NCBI GenBank assembly: GCA_944739405.2
Contig: OX123187.2
Span: 71,718,450-71,782,449, forward strand
Direction: 5' to 3'
DNA length: 64,000 nucleotides
From: Euclidia mi
Taxonomy: Eukaryota; Arthropoda; Insecta; Lepidoptera; Erebidae
This document shows, piece after piece, positions 45,639 to 57,960 of the stretch. The notes below the pieces were generated by a model. That model was given only the letters and a program-made list of their open reading frames with translations, had not been told where the DNA came from and ran no database searches. The position numbers and the translations under genes were made by a program. How positions within the stretch are numbered: the first letter of the stretch is position 1; each line of letters starts with the position of its first letter.

Positions 45639-45649
45639 ATCAAGACAAG
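45639..45649 (+). pseudogene. right part of the split exon, with splice donor
   Basis: The 11 bases after the second GAAGAC continue the lysine-rich frame (CAT CAA GAC AAG when joined to 19975) and end at a consensus donor, AAG|GTGAGC. Confidence 0.45.
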
Positions 45650-46455
45650 GTGAGCACATTCTGCGTAGATAGTAACACCAATAGCTGAAAAATGTTCGGG
45701 TACTTTGAGATAACTTTTAAATTCAAGACAAAGACAAATATCACCTCAGTCTGCCGTGAACATGAATCCTGTAAAGAATTCGAAACGTAGGCTAGTAATA
45801 AAAATGTAGTTTCTAGATTTTCCGGTTTAAATGTAATAACAAATAACCAGTGAAAGTAATATAACGCGATAAAATCCGTAAACTGTAGTTTAATTTCAAC
45901 TATAATTTTTCACGAAATCTTATTATTCCATTGGTAGGAGTTCACTACTAGAAGACTGACATTGTTATTATTCAATTTATCTTAAGGCCAGTTACAGTAC
46001 CTTTGGACAAGATGATTAAAGTGAAATTCAGTAGACTTTCTCTTTCTATTTTTTTTAACATTGAATTCTATGTAAAACAAAACAGTAAGACACAGTCAGG
46101 ATAGGCATCTTTCAGATAAATTCCGAATTGAAACGAAATATGTTTGGGCTACGTGAAGCTGGCCATAACTCTCTATCTGATAGATGTGTATCCACGATAG
46201 ATGCTAGTGTCAAATTGATGACAGCACAATCCTATTTGTTCGGCAGATTTAACGCGTCCGTCCCTGATTGATTTATATGTATATGAACGACCGGTCACTA
46301 AAAACCTCGTCGATTCTCTCTGGCATGATGATCTATGCCAGACGTTCGGGAATCGTCAATACGCTCAAATAATCATATTGTCATGTCTGACACTAGTTTA
46401 AGTCGTAGAATATTGTTAGCCCTTGGGACTGCGCTAATATGATGTCAACTTTAGT
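45650..46455. repeat. right segment of the duplicated host unit, then non-coding
   Basis: Positions 45908-45990 (gactgacattgttattatt) match 51295-51372 in the paralogue. The rest has no feature I can support. Confidence 0.6.
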
Positions 46456-46459
46456 TAGG

Positions 46460-46752
46460 GCGGTTTCAGATTAGCGTATTTTTCTGCGCGTATACGTTCG
46501 TTTTAGCAGACGCGCTTACACGCGCGCTACATTACGCGCTTCTAAAAACCGGACTAGCGTAAACAGGCATATTTCGACGTGTTCGCTCGAAACGCTAGTG
46601 ACATCTTGTCAGTGTCAACATGGATTCTGACGGCTAAGCGTGTCATTGCTCGTAAGAGTTGCGCGTGTGCCAAAAGGCGCGCCTATACGCGCCTGCATGC
46701 GCTTCCAAAAACGAGCTCATACGCGCGTGTAAACGCTTATCTGAAATCGCCT
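46460..46752. mobile_element. CpG-rich MITE-like element
   Basis: Terminal inverted repeats GGCGGTTTCAGATTAGCGT (from 46460) and its near complement (ACGCTTATCTGAAATCGCC, to 46752) enclose about 290 bp rich in CGCG words. There is no coding capacity; the 73-codon frame inside is compositional. A target duplication is unclear (TTTAG-like on both sides). Confidence 0.65.
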
Positions 46753-46924
46753 TTAGCCTTGAAGGCGAATCTCGGGCACCAAGGTGCCAAGGCAAGTTAG
46801 TTGCAACTCAGACAAAGCTAAGATGATTATAGTTATATCGTACCTGTAATAAGCTAGGTACCTTAAGGTTTTGGTATACTATTTGTATTCAGTAGCAGGT
46901 TTAAGCATATAAGCAAAACATGAT

Positions 46925-47100
46925 TCCTAGCCCACATGGTCCTGGAACAAGTGTTGTGGTTTCAATTCCCACACGAGAAAACACTTTGTGTGAACTATAA
47001 ATGTTGCTAGGTGCCTCAGTGTTCATTATGTCTGTTAATTGTTTGTTTTTTGGTCCCCCGTAACATAATTATTTCTAGTGCGGGAAGTTTTCATTGAAAA
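46925..47100 (+). mobile_element. tRNA-related SINE fragment
   Basis: A B-box-like GGTTTCAATTCCCAC (about 46968-46982) precedes 'gagaaaacactttgtgtgaa' and a short A-run at 47096. The A box is poor. Confidence 0.45.
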
Positions 47101-48094
47101 AAAAAAACGATAATATTCCCAAAATATTGAATAAAATAATCATGGCAGAAGATATCATAAATCTATCATTCGGTACGTGAAAATCTATCTAAGCGAAACG
47201 AGTATAATAAATGTGTTAGCTTTTCTATCAACACTGCAGTTGAAAATAAATTGTGCACTTGGTATAATCAAATTTCTCACTCCATACACGAAGCGTGTTC
47301 TCTTCAATCTCGATAAAACCACAACTATATTCAACAAATATGAAAATTTTAGCATCTAAGAGCACGTTTTGAAATTTTCGCCCAGATGTTGCTTGTTTTC
47401 TTTAAGAATGATCGCGAAATGATATCAAAATTCGCTTAAACTCTGAACAACAGATGCAGCGAAGCAAACCTTGCCAAAAGACGATTTAGAATAATTTATA
47501 ATATAAAATAATATGCAGGGATAACAAGGAAAACCACTTGTGTTGACTTTAAGACTTGGTGCTGATGCGTTTTCGCTTATTAATTATAAGCTATCAAATT
47601 ATGAAGTTCTGTAAGATTTTGAAATGTACGTGTATATTATATTTTCGTAGTTAAACCTGCTTGTTATTTCATTCAGACCATGCTATTTATTTTAGTTTTT
47701 CAAAATTACTCAATGACTAATGATAGTTTTTTCTGATTTAAGGCTACATAATTATGTTGAGACAGTGATATTCTCTAATTTCATTTATTTGAATATGATA
47801 ATATTGAAAACCTTAACCCACCGACACACATAGGTATATACATGTGCGCCACAAAAACCGCACTATAAAAACATTTTAATAAACCACGAACCAATATTTA
47901 ACACTACAATTAACCCAAACATCCAAATAAACATATTTGATTTATGGTTTTGTTTATAAAATTAAAATTCATTATATTACCACACATTGTGTTATGATAA
48001 TATAATGAATTTTAATTTTATTGACGGCTAAATTGACTTTTTAATCTAAATCCTGAAGGACGTTTAAATAATTAGTTTTATATCAGTATAATTT
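47101..48094. other. AT-rich; dyad at 47960-48020
   Basis: ATTAAAATTCATTATAT and its complement flank a loop of about 25 bp (about 47962-48020). No gene is visible. Confidence 0.45.
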
Positions 48095-48475
48095 ATTGTA
48101 ACTTAAAATCCTGCGATGGTTGACAAGATATAGCCTATCCTATTTTTGGTAAATATAACCATATTTTATCTATGCCGACCATAGCAATCGTTTCAGTTCT
48201 TAAGAGTTGAAGTTCCTGAGTTCTTATGGTTTACATTTACTCCTAGAGCGAGAGTTGCCTTTGTTGAGCAGTGAGAGCAGTTGCCGTTGCCTTAAAAAAA
48301 TCTTAGTAAAAATTTATTGTAACGAAAAGGCCTGCGATTGTTAACAAGAAAGCAAAAAGGCCTGTCTCATTTTTGACAAAAAACCGTCTTTGATCTATGC
48401 CGACCACAGCATTCGTTTCTTCGGTTCTTCAAGATTTGACGTTTCTCAGTTCGTATCATTTACATTGCCTATTTT
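48095..48475 (+). repeat. diverged local duplication, period about 215-220 bp
   Basis: Both halves contain ATTGTAACNNAAANNCCTGCGAT, then 'atctatgccgaccayagca' and 'agttcktatsrtttacat'. They start at about 48098 and 48318. Confidence 0.7.
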
Positions 48476-49159
48476 ATTAGTTTGCATGCACTTAGATTGC
48501 TGATAGGTTGGCAAACTTGACTTCTTTTAGACTATTGTCATAGATGAGCGTGCCTCCAGTTTGTTATATTTGGAAACAGGCTTTTTGCATCGATTAGTTT
48601 CAAACGATCTTTGACCCTTGTTTAAAGGATGAACTTATGTCCGCAAAGTCGCGATGTTTCCTCTTTTCCTCAAGTTCTGTGAAAATATGCCTTTTTATTC
48701 GCTGTTCTTAATAAGTTGACTAGGTATGCACTTCCACAACATCCGTATATAAAATGTATAGGTACTAAATGAAACATTTTAATTTTTCAACTAAATTCTT
48801 AGCAATAAATAAACTGATGACGTAGATATATCTATGAAAATATGAAACAATCGTCCTGTTTCATCTGCAATGGCTATTGTTAATTAAAATGGGTTTTCTC
48901 ACAATTGCTGGCGCAAGTTTAACGAATACTTTGATTATTATTCTTAATTGACTTCTGAATGTTTATTTTTATTTATTTTATAAGTAAAAGTCCTATGATC
49001 ACTTCAAATACATACCGTGCCGTAAAACCCTAAATGTCTATACCCTATACCCTGTATTATATCACAAAAAAATTATTTCGGCATGTGTTTGGAGCAGTTG
49101 TGCCTGGTTGATAATGTTTAGATTCTTAAATGTTAAATATTTGCGTAGCAGGCCATGTC
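48476..49159. other. non-coding, no feature seen
   Basis: No repeat boundary or frame is supported here. Confidence 0.4.
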
Positions 49160-49375
49160 AAAATCCCCCCTGTGGGATCTCCACCTTGTCGTGGTGGGGG
49201 GGGGGGGCTTAGTAACCGTGGATTGGTCACCCGCGGTGAAGCTAAGAGGGATCCAGGAGGGGACGCTTCGCGTGGGCTTGACGGAGGCCTGCGCAGGATG
49301 CGTCCAAAGGGCGGGTGCGAGGGACAGTTCTTCTGTATGTGCGTCAGAATGGCTGGTTGTCTGTGGCGTTGGTAT
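49160..49375 (+). repeat. GC-rich fragment resembling a LINE or SINE 5' region
   Basis: It starts with a G-run (49196-49207) after 'gatctccaccttgtcgtgg' and is much richer in GC than its surroundings. This type of sequence is common in LINE 5' UTRs of moths. Two overlapping frames are probably compositional. Confidence 0.4.
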
Positions 49376-49479
49376 ATAAGAGTTGATTTGAAAATTGCTA
49401 CATAATTGCTTATATTTGCTACATATAATAAATAATTGCTACATAGGACATATATTTAGAAATAAAATTTTTTTTTTTG

Positions 49480-49512
49480 ACCAGCCATCCTGACGTTTGG
49501 TTGGCTGGTCAC
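49480..49512. repeat. short hairpin GACCAGCCA...TGGCTGGTC
   Basis: A perfect 9-bp stem follows a T-run and could fold in RNA. Its context is not understood. Confidence 0.5.
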
Positions 49513-49618
49513 CTTCTAGTTTAAAGTTAAGCATGCAGAGTTTCCCGAAACGTATTGCGTCAATAATTGCTACATATTTACTTCATTTATCTAATTTAGT
49601 TGTAACTTCAATCATATG

Positions 49619-49780
49619 TTAAATCAAGTATATGGCAATTATTTAAATTATCCCGATGTAAAGTGCCTGATAAAATAGCAATACCGTTGAGTGAAGACAC
49701 ACTGCAACTATTTGCTTTTATTATTTTATCAGGCACTTTTCATTGGGATAATTTAATTAATTGCTATATGCTTGATTTAA
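49619..49780. repeat. inverted repeat with 57-bp arms
   Basis: Arms 49619-49675 and 49724-49780 (TTAAATCAAG at the outer edge, GTGCCTGATAAAA at the inner edge) pair with a few mismatches around a 48-base loop. It lies just outside the duplicated host unit and may be a small foldback element. Confidence 0.85.
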
Positions 49781-49794
49781 AATAAGACTAGAAC

Positions 49795-51372
49795 TTAAAA
49801 TAACTCTTATATTTGCCTGGATTTTTCGGGATATATTTTTTTAAAACCCTTCTTTTTTGCCATTTTAAAACTGCATCTAAATCATATAACTTCACTAATC
49901 TTGTCGTGAATAGTTTATTACAACGAGGGACTAATAGCAGTGAAAACATATGTTATTTCCTATTTTCATAGATGTTGTATTTATCAATAGATTATCATAA
50001 TATCTGAACATTTCAACAGAGATGTGGAAGAAGTTAGAAAAAGCCTTGGAAATAAAAATAACTAAAGTTAAAAGCTAGCACTGAATATTATAAGCGTATA
50101 GTATCTTCAGGGAGTTCCCGCTGACAGCGATGAGTGAGATAATTTGTGCAACAGTTCACGTCCAATGTTTTGAACAAAGTTAGACAGTACGGTATAACTC
50201 TACGATATTTTATATTGTTACAACAGCGTGCAACTAACAATGTCTAATTTGGTCGTTCTCTAGGCTTGATTCTTAAATTATTTGCTTAGAATAGTGACAA
50301 AAGAAACTGTACCTTATAATTATGATGTAGTTTATGTTGAAAACGCATATTTATCGAGAAATTATAGTTTAATAAACAGGTGAATAAACTTTTTTTAAAC
50401 AATTCCACACTAATAAGATAATTATATTTTGAATGATAAACATTTGAACGTCTTGACACGAAATAATTATATATTTGCTTAGCATTCATAGTGCTGTTTC
50501 GTACCAGAATAAAAAGAGAAGAATTAAATTATTTTCCGTAGAAAACAAATACCTAAGCAAATAAGATGTACAAGCGCTTTATAGAACCTTTGAATTACTT
50601 TTTATTATAAACGAAGAATTAAATTAATTTGCCTTAGAAAACAAATACCTAAGCAAATAAGATGTACAAGCGCTTTATAGAACCTTTGAATATGACGATG
50701 AATTTCGTCCAATGACCCGGTTGTCAAGCTTAAGCTTAAAACACAAGCTCAAAAATATCAACTTGATACGTCTTAAAGTGTCACAAAACCTCTCAAAGTC
50801 AGGCTAGCCAAAACTTCTATTAGGTGCAATAAAGATCCCAACCACAGTCAATTACAAAAAACACAATTATCTTATTCACTGCAACTTTAAAAGCACTTAA
50901 ATTTCACCACTACTTCAATAAAACGACCGAATATAATTAACTTCATTTGTATCAAAATCAAAATTATTAAATTACTCTTAAAATAAAACGACCTTTTTTT
51001 TATTTAGTTTCAGTTTAAAAGTCACTCGAAAGTCATAAGGGTTTATCTGGACTTTAAATATTATTCACCGAAGTGTTACGTAGGATTTATCGCCGTTTAG
51101 CCTTGCGTGTGTGTGGACTGTCTGTCTGCATACTAGACTAGGTGCGTAAGTCTCAATGCCAGTAATCCACAAGGTACATCACGCTCATACTACTGCCTAG
51201 ATCTGTTAACATGCTTGAAAGGTGACTGCGATGAACAGATTTGTTTATGTCTATTTTATCTTTGACCTATTCAGATATCTGAAATAAAATTATCATACTA
51301 TACGAAATCATACTATTCCATTGATTACCTAAAAGACTGACATTGTTATTATTGAATTTATCTTCAGTCAAT
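49795..51372. repeat. compact paralogue of the host unit (empty-site copy)
   Basis: It is colinear in turn with about 430-1043, 18222-19035, 19695-19849 and 45908-45990. It lacks the LTR-bounded segment and the 25.7-kb element, and so serves as an internal reference for them. It also lacks the exon at 19890 and the 19036-19694 stretch, so it is not a simple ancestral copy. Confidence 0.75.
50518..50695 (+). repeat. tandem duplication within the paralogue
   Basis: ATACCTAAGCAAATAAGATG and GCGCTTTATAGAACCTTTGA occur twice, about 100 bp apart. The other copy of the unit (18490-18580) has the sequence once. Confidence 0.8.
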
Positions 51373-54300
51373 ATATAACGAAATATTTATGAAGGTCGTG
51401 AAGTGAGGCCTTGAGTCTACTTATGATGCATATGTCACGAAGCGTCAGTAATGAGCTGCTAACTTAAACATTTCTTATTTTCAAACACCGCCATGCAGAT
51501 AGCCATATTTTTTGTATTCACTTTTTTGTGGAGCAATACAAACGTACCTACAGTTGCTGTAAAACATTACCTACTGACCAACATCTCCCCACGCCAACTG
51601 TTCAATCGCAACTCGTAATAGGATATCGTAATTGAAACGAAAATTTAAAATTCATCAGCCACTTAAAAAACATTCGAGCGCTTAAATTTTCATCCTGTAC
51701 ATAGGAGGCTCACATTATTCTTTCTGGAACTAATCTACATTGTAAAGAGAATACTGTGGTACGCAACTCGTGCCGGTGATTGTGAATTCACTGCTTATTT
51801 GAATCCCTGTGTTTGGATGTGTTTGATTTAGACGGCCTAAAGTTATGTGGATCACAGCAGACATTGTATTTTATATCAGCCGTCTCACCTTTGGATGTAT
51901 TCGGGAGCGAAATAGGCGAAATGTTTTGATTATCTTGGATGAAAATTTGAGTACAGATAGCCTGGATACAGTGTGGAGAATTGATGTTCTTAAAGGAATC
52001 TAAAGTTTCGCATCCTTAAAATTACATTCACGAAAAACTATCATATAATGCATGTTCTATCTACTTAGAAGAGATAATTGAAAAAGGTTGGCAATACCGA
52101 TTTTTTCTATTTCTTTAGTATCCTTAGAAACAGCTAGGAGTATATTCTGTGTCGCGGAACATTTTATGAAAATCACAAATTGATATCCAATGTGTGGACT
52201 GAACCCACGACACTCGGCGCACTATCAAGTTGCAAGATGGTAGCTTAAACCGCAATACCACCCCTGCAGTCAATCATATCGAGTAAAAACTCATAACAGA
52301 TTATAGCTATCATTAACTTGGTTATTCACGTGAATGAATATCCTATAAGAGACAAATATCTTCTGATCCAAAATTTTTCATCATTTTATATTATCTGAAA
52401 ATTGATTTAACCAGTTTTGATTTTAGAAACCCGTTATTTCATTTTACTAGACTTTTATTTGATAAGTTTTCCATTTAATATAATTTCAATGAACAAGTTT
52501 TCTATCTCATAAACCTTTATTGGTAAGTGAATAAAAACAGCACATATTTTCGAAAGTTGTAAAGCGTGTAATTCTATCGCTGCCTCCATAAATCATGTGT
52601 CCATTGCCGATACAATGTACCTACAGGTGCACTAAAACCATAAAATATAATTTGTTATTAAAGACCTAGTATGGAGCGGTTCGTTACATATATTTGTGCT
52701 TAGATTTGGAGTCATCATAACGTCTTGTTCAACAAAGAGAGGCAAAAAAGGGGTTAGGAAGACTTTTTAACGGATTTGTATTAGAAATTGGGTTTTTAAA
52801 TGGATGTAGAATTAAGAAGTTCAAATATTTTTGTGTGCAACATTATGTGAAAACCAGTGTGGAATTTGACTGTTAAGTACTATGGCGTTCACACCTGCGA
52901 GCTGTTCTCATCGAACTCTACGAATACTGATTGAAGTTTATGGCGCGAGTATGTGAGGCTCTCTTTACAGACGTTTATGTATGTCCTTTACTTATATTAA
53001 TTCAAGGATCTTTGGATCAACCAGATTCTGTGTGTAGGGTAATGGGGTAAAAGGGGTAATGTGGACCCTATCATGATTGATCGGACCCCGTTGTGTGTCT
53101 TTTATCCTTAGGTGGCACATGTCGATAATTTGTTCGCCCAAGAGGTGAGAGCACCACTCCCTTAATATTAGTCTTACCATTAACGAGAAACACAAATAAC
53201 CTTCTTAGTATAACCTTTTGCAGCACAGACCACTAAATAGCTAGTAGTGTTTAGTTACACTTGACGTGTTAGTCACATACCTACAAAATAAAAACATTGC
53301 ATACAGGATGCAAGATTTTTGTATTTATAATTAAAAAAACGTGTTTAAAAGTCTCCTCATTTGCTTTCATTCCTTCATCACGCGGCGTGTCCTACAAATC
53401 ACGCGCTTATATTTGGTGCAAGCGACGAGACTGGTAGGCAATGAATGTTTCCTGTTATTATGCTCATTATAAGAGATAGGTGGACAGCAGTAGATAAATA
53501 TAAGATACAGTATTAATTGTTACTGGACGAGACTGGCTGGCATTAACGTTTCGTAATATTATGTTAGTTAAAAAATACCAGTGGATAACAGTAGATAAAT
53601 ATGAGATACAGTATTATTTGTTTAAAGTTTTACGAGAGAAGTTATGTTTTCGAAAAGAAGTAGCAGTGAGGCGTACGTTTTGCGAATGGACAACTCTATG
53701 CATCGTACTCTCGCAGGATCTTGGCCTACCGTTAAGCTGAGACGGTTGGCATCCTAGCCAAGGGCGGTGATGTATTGATATAACAAAAGTACCTAACTAT
53801 GTGGAAAACTTTTTTATATACAGATGCGCGGCTTGGCCTTCATAAAGCGGCAATACCAATTGCCTCATTTCAAATCAGCATGGACAAGACTGAAGAAACA
53901 ATGTTTGTATTTAGTAACTATTTTTCATAATATTACAAGTTGACATTAAAATTCGTTGCGTAGTTTTAAAGATTTAGGCCAGACAGACAGAAGACAGACC
54001 TAGTTTTATACTATGTAGTGATATATTATTAATGACAATGATCACAATGATCTATGATTATCTAATAAAAACTAGTCTTTAAGAAAAATAATACGGTCAG
54101 AATTTTATCATATACCTACTTATCAACTACTCTGAAGACGGAGTATATTATACAACTATTAGAAACCAACAGACACAAAACTATAAAAAAATCTTTGACC
54201 CCACTCTTCCATCTTTACTGAACATAACTAGACGTGAGTTCGCAACTAGAGAATTTAGATGTTTCAATTAGCTTCAAAAATTCTCCAGAGACCGGCATTC

Positions 54301-54784
54301 CGAGTGCCAACACTGGGGAAACTTACCAAAAGAATATTTTTTGTAAAATATATTGCCGAAACTTAGAAGCTCATAACGATTTCACCGTCACAAGTTACAA
54401 CTTAGTGCCCTTTTGGAAGGTCTTAGTGTTTTAATCTACGAACTTAAGGGCTCTTGTACACATGTACCGTGGAAATCATGCCGCATGCACTACAAAAATC
54501 TACGATTGGCCGAAAGGTATTTAATATGAAGGGTAAATCAAGGATTTTCTAAATAAATCCAATAAAACCACCTTGCATAGGTCACCAGTTGTCATAACCA
54601 AGCTTATCAGTAGTTAAAGTGGCGTTAATTTCAGAGCTCTACCCTACTTTAGAAGCTACATAAAGGTATTTGGTTACCCCTGGCAAGAATTGAAGGGTTT
54701 CGCTTATTGTAAAAATAATAAGATAGCTTATTTAAAATATAAGGTAACTCTCAAAGCGTATATGTGGCGCTTATAGCGTGAATT
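51373..54784. other. non-coding; tRNA-like SINE head at 52190-52275 (minus)
   Basis: In reverse, GGGTTCAGTCC (B box, about 52197-52207) and GGGGTGGTATTGCGG (A-box side) resemble a tRNA-derived head. No other feature in this stretch is convincing; small frames at 52992 and 54234 are not supported. Confidence 0.4.
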
Positions 54785-54975
54785 GTCCTGCCTATCTTAT
54801 GGCCAACCATCGGTGGCCACGTGTCTTACTTTAAAGTACTACCGTGCTTCGGGGTGTACGTTAAACTGCCAGTCCCAGTCAATGTATCCGGGCATGAATT
54901 GTTAGGCTATATCGAAGGCTTTCGGACAGTCTGAAAACTCCGACACCAGAGTTAGCCTCACACAAAACACACACA
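54785..54975 (-). repeat. dispersed repeat, inverse of the 36465 family
   Basis: It contains GTGCTTCGGGGTGTACGTTAA and 'gactgtccgaaagcc'-type phrases in the inverse, and ends with an (AC)n tract at 54963-54980. Confidence 0.55.
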
Positions 54976-56106
54976 CACACCTATCAGATACTTCAGTTTA
55001 GGATCAAAACTGCACGCTGCCTTCCCTCGCAAACACCCCACCGAATACAATTCTTCAGCCATATATCAAGCACATTCAGACACAATAGTCCATCTAATGA
55101 ATTGCACCATCGTGATGCCTACCAAATCTGTTGTGATTCAAACGCCAACAGAATTTATTATAAGCCAGACATACTGACTGATATATCTCGCAATTAAATT
55201 AGAACACCCGGCATTCGGAACGGATTTTGAAGAGACCGAATTTGCTGTTTGGTAGCATCGCATTTGGGACATTTTATAAACATACTCCTTGTGTGTTTGT
55301 ATTGGCAGTAATATTTAAAATTAATAACACTAAGGATCAATGAGGCTTGATTCCATAAAACAACGCGTTGGGACATACCTTACTAGTGGTGAACAGAATA
55401 GCCACTGTCATTATGCGATACCACGTTGCAATAGATTTAAAAAGCCGATTTCCAGTTAGTTCTGTTGCCAAAACTCGTGTGGGTGCTTTACTAAATAAGG
55501 GTAACTTGTAGGTTAATACAGAGCCCTAAAAAGGCGTGGCGAACAAGAATTATTAAGAAAATCACTATATGAATTAATACTAAACTTTTATTCAATTTAT
55601 AAAGATAATGAATGGTTTCAAGAACTATATTTTGGAGTCATTTTGTAAGATCCCAGCACGAAAACATCATTTAAAATAAATTTTACTACCTTACCGATAT
55701 TAAAATACGACATGTAACATCACATATATAAGGATGGATGGCTGTTTGTTAGGGTTTCATGCAAATACTTTATTTAGAATTTTTCGGTATCATAGAGCAT
55801 CTTTAAAGTTAAATCGCGAGTCGGGTAACTGCAACCGTCTGTAAAACCAACGCACTGTGGGCAGCCGGCTTAAAAAAACGGAATACTCGTCTGACCAAAA
55901 CTAACCACAAAGGCAATATAGCAAATAGGCCACATAGCACACAAGTTTTCAAAAGCAGAAAAGTTCTGCTTACATTAATCTAAAATAACTGTAATATATT
56001 GACTTTTATTGTTATTGTTGCTTTTGATTTATGATACTTAATCAAACCAAATGCTATTGGAGAAAACTATAGCAAGCATTGCTTTTGACATCAAACAGTG
56101 AGCCTA
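54976..56106. other. non-coding, no feature seen
   Basis: No supported gene or repeat was found. Confidence 0.35.
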
Positions 56107-56420
56107 TGTGAGAGATAGCATAGTGGAGATACCAAACAACTGCCATGCAGTAGGTATGGGGTTTACATTTCGGAGCTATGTGTGCATTGAATTGAGAACC
56201 TTAGATCGTTGCACGTCGGTCCCGACCGTCATAAAGATCTTTGACAGTGGTTATTGGGAGTCAGTACCTCTGAATAAACTGACACTAATCTAAACCATAG
56301 AATATCGCCATCCCTTTCGATTGCGGAGCTTGACTTCCGGGCTACAGACAGCCGATCTGTGGAAAAGCTAATATTCAGTCAAATTCGTTTAGACTGGTAA
56401 GCAGACCAACGGTTGCAGCT
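56107..56420 (+). mobile_element. tRNA-derived SINE, plus strand, degraded
   Basis: GAGAGATAGCATAGTGGAGAT is an A-box relative of the 41485 SINE. The body shares 'gcacgtcggtcccgaccgtc' and the ending AAAAGCTAATATTCAGTCAAA. Confidence 0.65.
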
Positions 56421-56515
56421 AATGACTATAATGATGTCAACGTAGATACTTTTCAATAAAAAAATGTACCCTTGCACGTCTTTATAACTTTGCAAACATA
56501 AAGCTAGGACTAACT

Positions 56516-56699
56516 CTGAACAACATATATTTAGTATGTATTAATAAAACTATTATTCCCATTAATTTTAGGTTTAGATTACAATCAATACAAGCAATTA
56601 ATAGCTTCTGAACAACATATATTTAGTATGTATTAATAAAACTATTATTCCCATTAATTTTATGTTTAGATTACAATCAATACAAGCAATTAATAGCTT
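56516..56699 (+). repeat. 92-bp tandem duplication, one mismatch
   Basis: Units 56516-56607 and 56608-56699 differ only at one base (TTTTAGG against TTTTATG). This implies a very recent duplication or an assembly artefact. Confidence 0.95.
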
Positions 56700-57684
56700 C
56701 TTTTCTCAATATATGTCGTATTAAAATACCGTTTGTTCAAATTAAGCGTCTCTTTGACACGATATACGAGGTAACACAGTCAATTTGCGACGGTTAATTG
56801 CTATCGGGGATCTTTTGCAGGCTGATACCAGAGATACGATAATATATAACACATGAAATATATTCTAGTTACAGAAGGTGTGTGGGTATTTGATAGTGTA
56901 TATGATTAAATATGAGTACTACTGTTAGTCGATTCATTGTTGATAATAATATAACAAAGCTTTTCAAAGGAGCAGCGGTAACGTAAGGGAGAAAAGCCAA
57001 ACGACCGTACTTTTTGTAGCTTTGATTGAAGCAGCAAAGCCTGTTTGCTTCATTGTGTATGTGTGTACAGAATGCACGCTCAAACATGCGTCAGTTCAAA
57101 CGTTGGATAGCAATGTATGTCCGTCCGTCTGGAAGCTAAGTGACTTTAGCGGGACACAAAATACGTGGCTCACGTCTCACAAAATAACGCTCGTCTATTA
57201 GTAGCACGTACCCTCACTTTTATGGAAAGACCTATTAACTAGCACGCAGAACTGATCTGGTTTGAATCCACAGCATGCACTACTAAATTTTCTGAGCTTT
57301 TTCTCAAGTGCCTATGATAGCCGTGAAAAATTGTTGCTTGTCTCAAGTAGGTGAAACTCTCGGTCCTAAATATCATGATGATCGTTGATAGTCATTATTC
57401 GAGTATTTTGGCTGAACTAGAAGACACGAGTAGTTCGAGTACAAGAACGATTACGTGCAAATACATACCTGCATATAGAAAGCTATACCATACCTTTGCA
57501 ATGCACAAGTTACCTACGTTGAGCTATGTAAGAATTTATTGCTTTATCGAACCATATAAAACATAGCACGTTTCTTTATATCACTTTGAAAGATATATAT
57601 CTGTTTGAAAGTCTTCATGATGTATTACAGTCGCAATTTTCACAAACTAAGCAAAAGAAATGCTTTCTAGCATTTTACATATCT
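56700..57684. other. non-coding, no feature seen
   Basis: A weak B-box-like GGTTTGAATCC at about 57259 may mark another SINE head. Nothing more is supported. Confidence 0.35.
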
Positions 57685-57960
57685 ATACTAATATATTAAA
57701 TACGAAAGTTTGTCTGTTACACTTTCTTGACTAAACGCAGCAGGTCAGATTTTGATAAAAATTGGAATGGAGATAGATAATAATAATCAAGAATCAAACA
57801 TAGTTGTGTTTACTATAAGTTTTTGTAGTCAATCCCCATGCGACTAACAGATTCTATGGAATTGAGCACGCACTCTTTGGCTATAAGGGTTTAAAATATA
57901 ATTTTCTAACTACTACGTGGACGAAGCCGCTGGCAAAAGCAAATCGTCTTATAATATTAA
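57685..57960 (+). repeat. dispersed repeat ending TATAATATTA
   Basis: It begins TACTAATATATTAAATACGA and contains 'ctacgtggacgaagccgctg' near its end. This layout is typical of short dispersed insect repeats; a diverged relative starts at about 24800. Confidence 0.5.

Noticed and set aside
46579..46800. 73-codon frame
   Set aside because: It lies within the CGCG-rich MITE-like element and reads repeats of alternating words.
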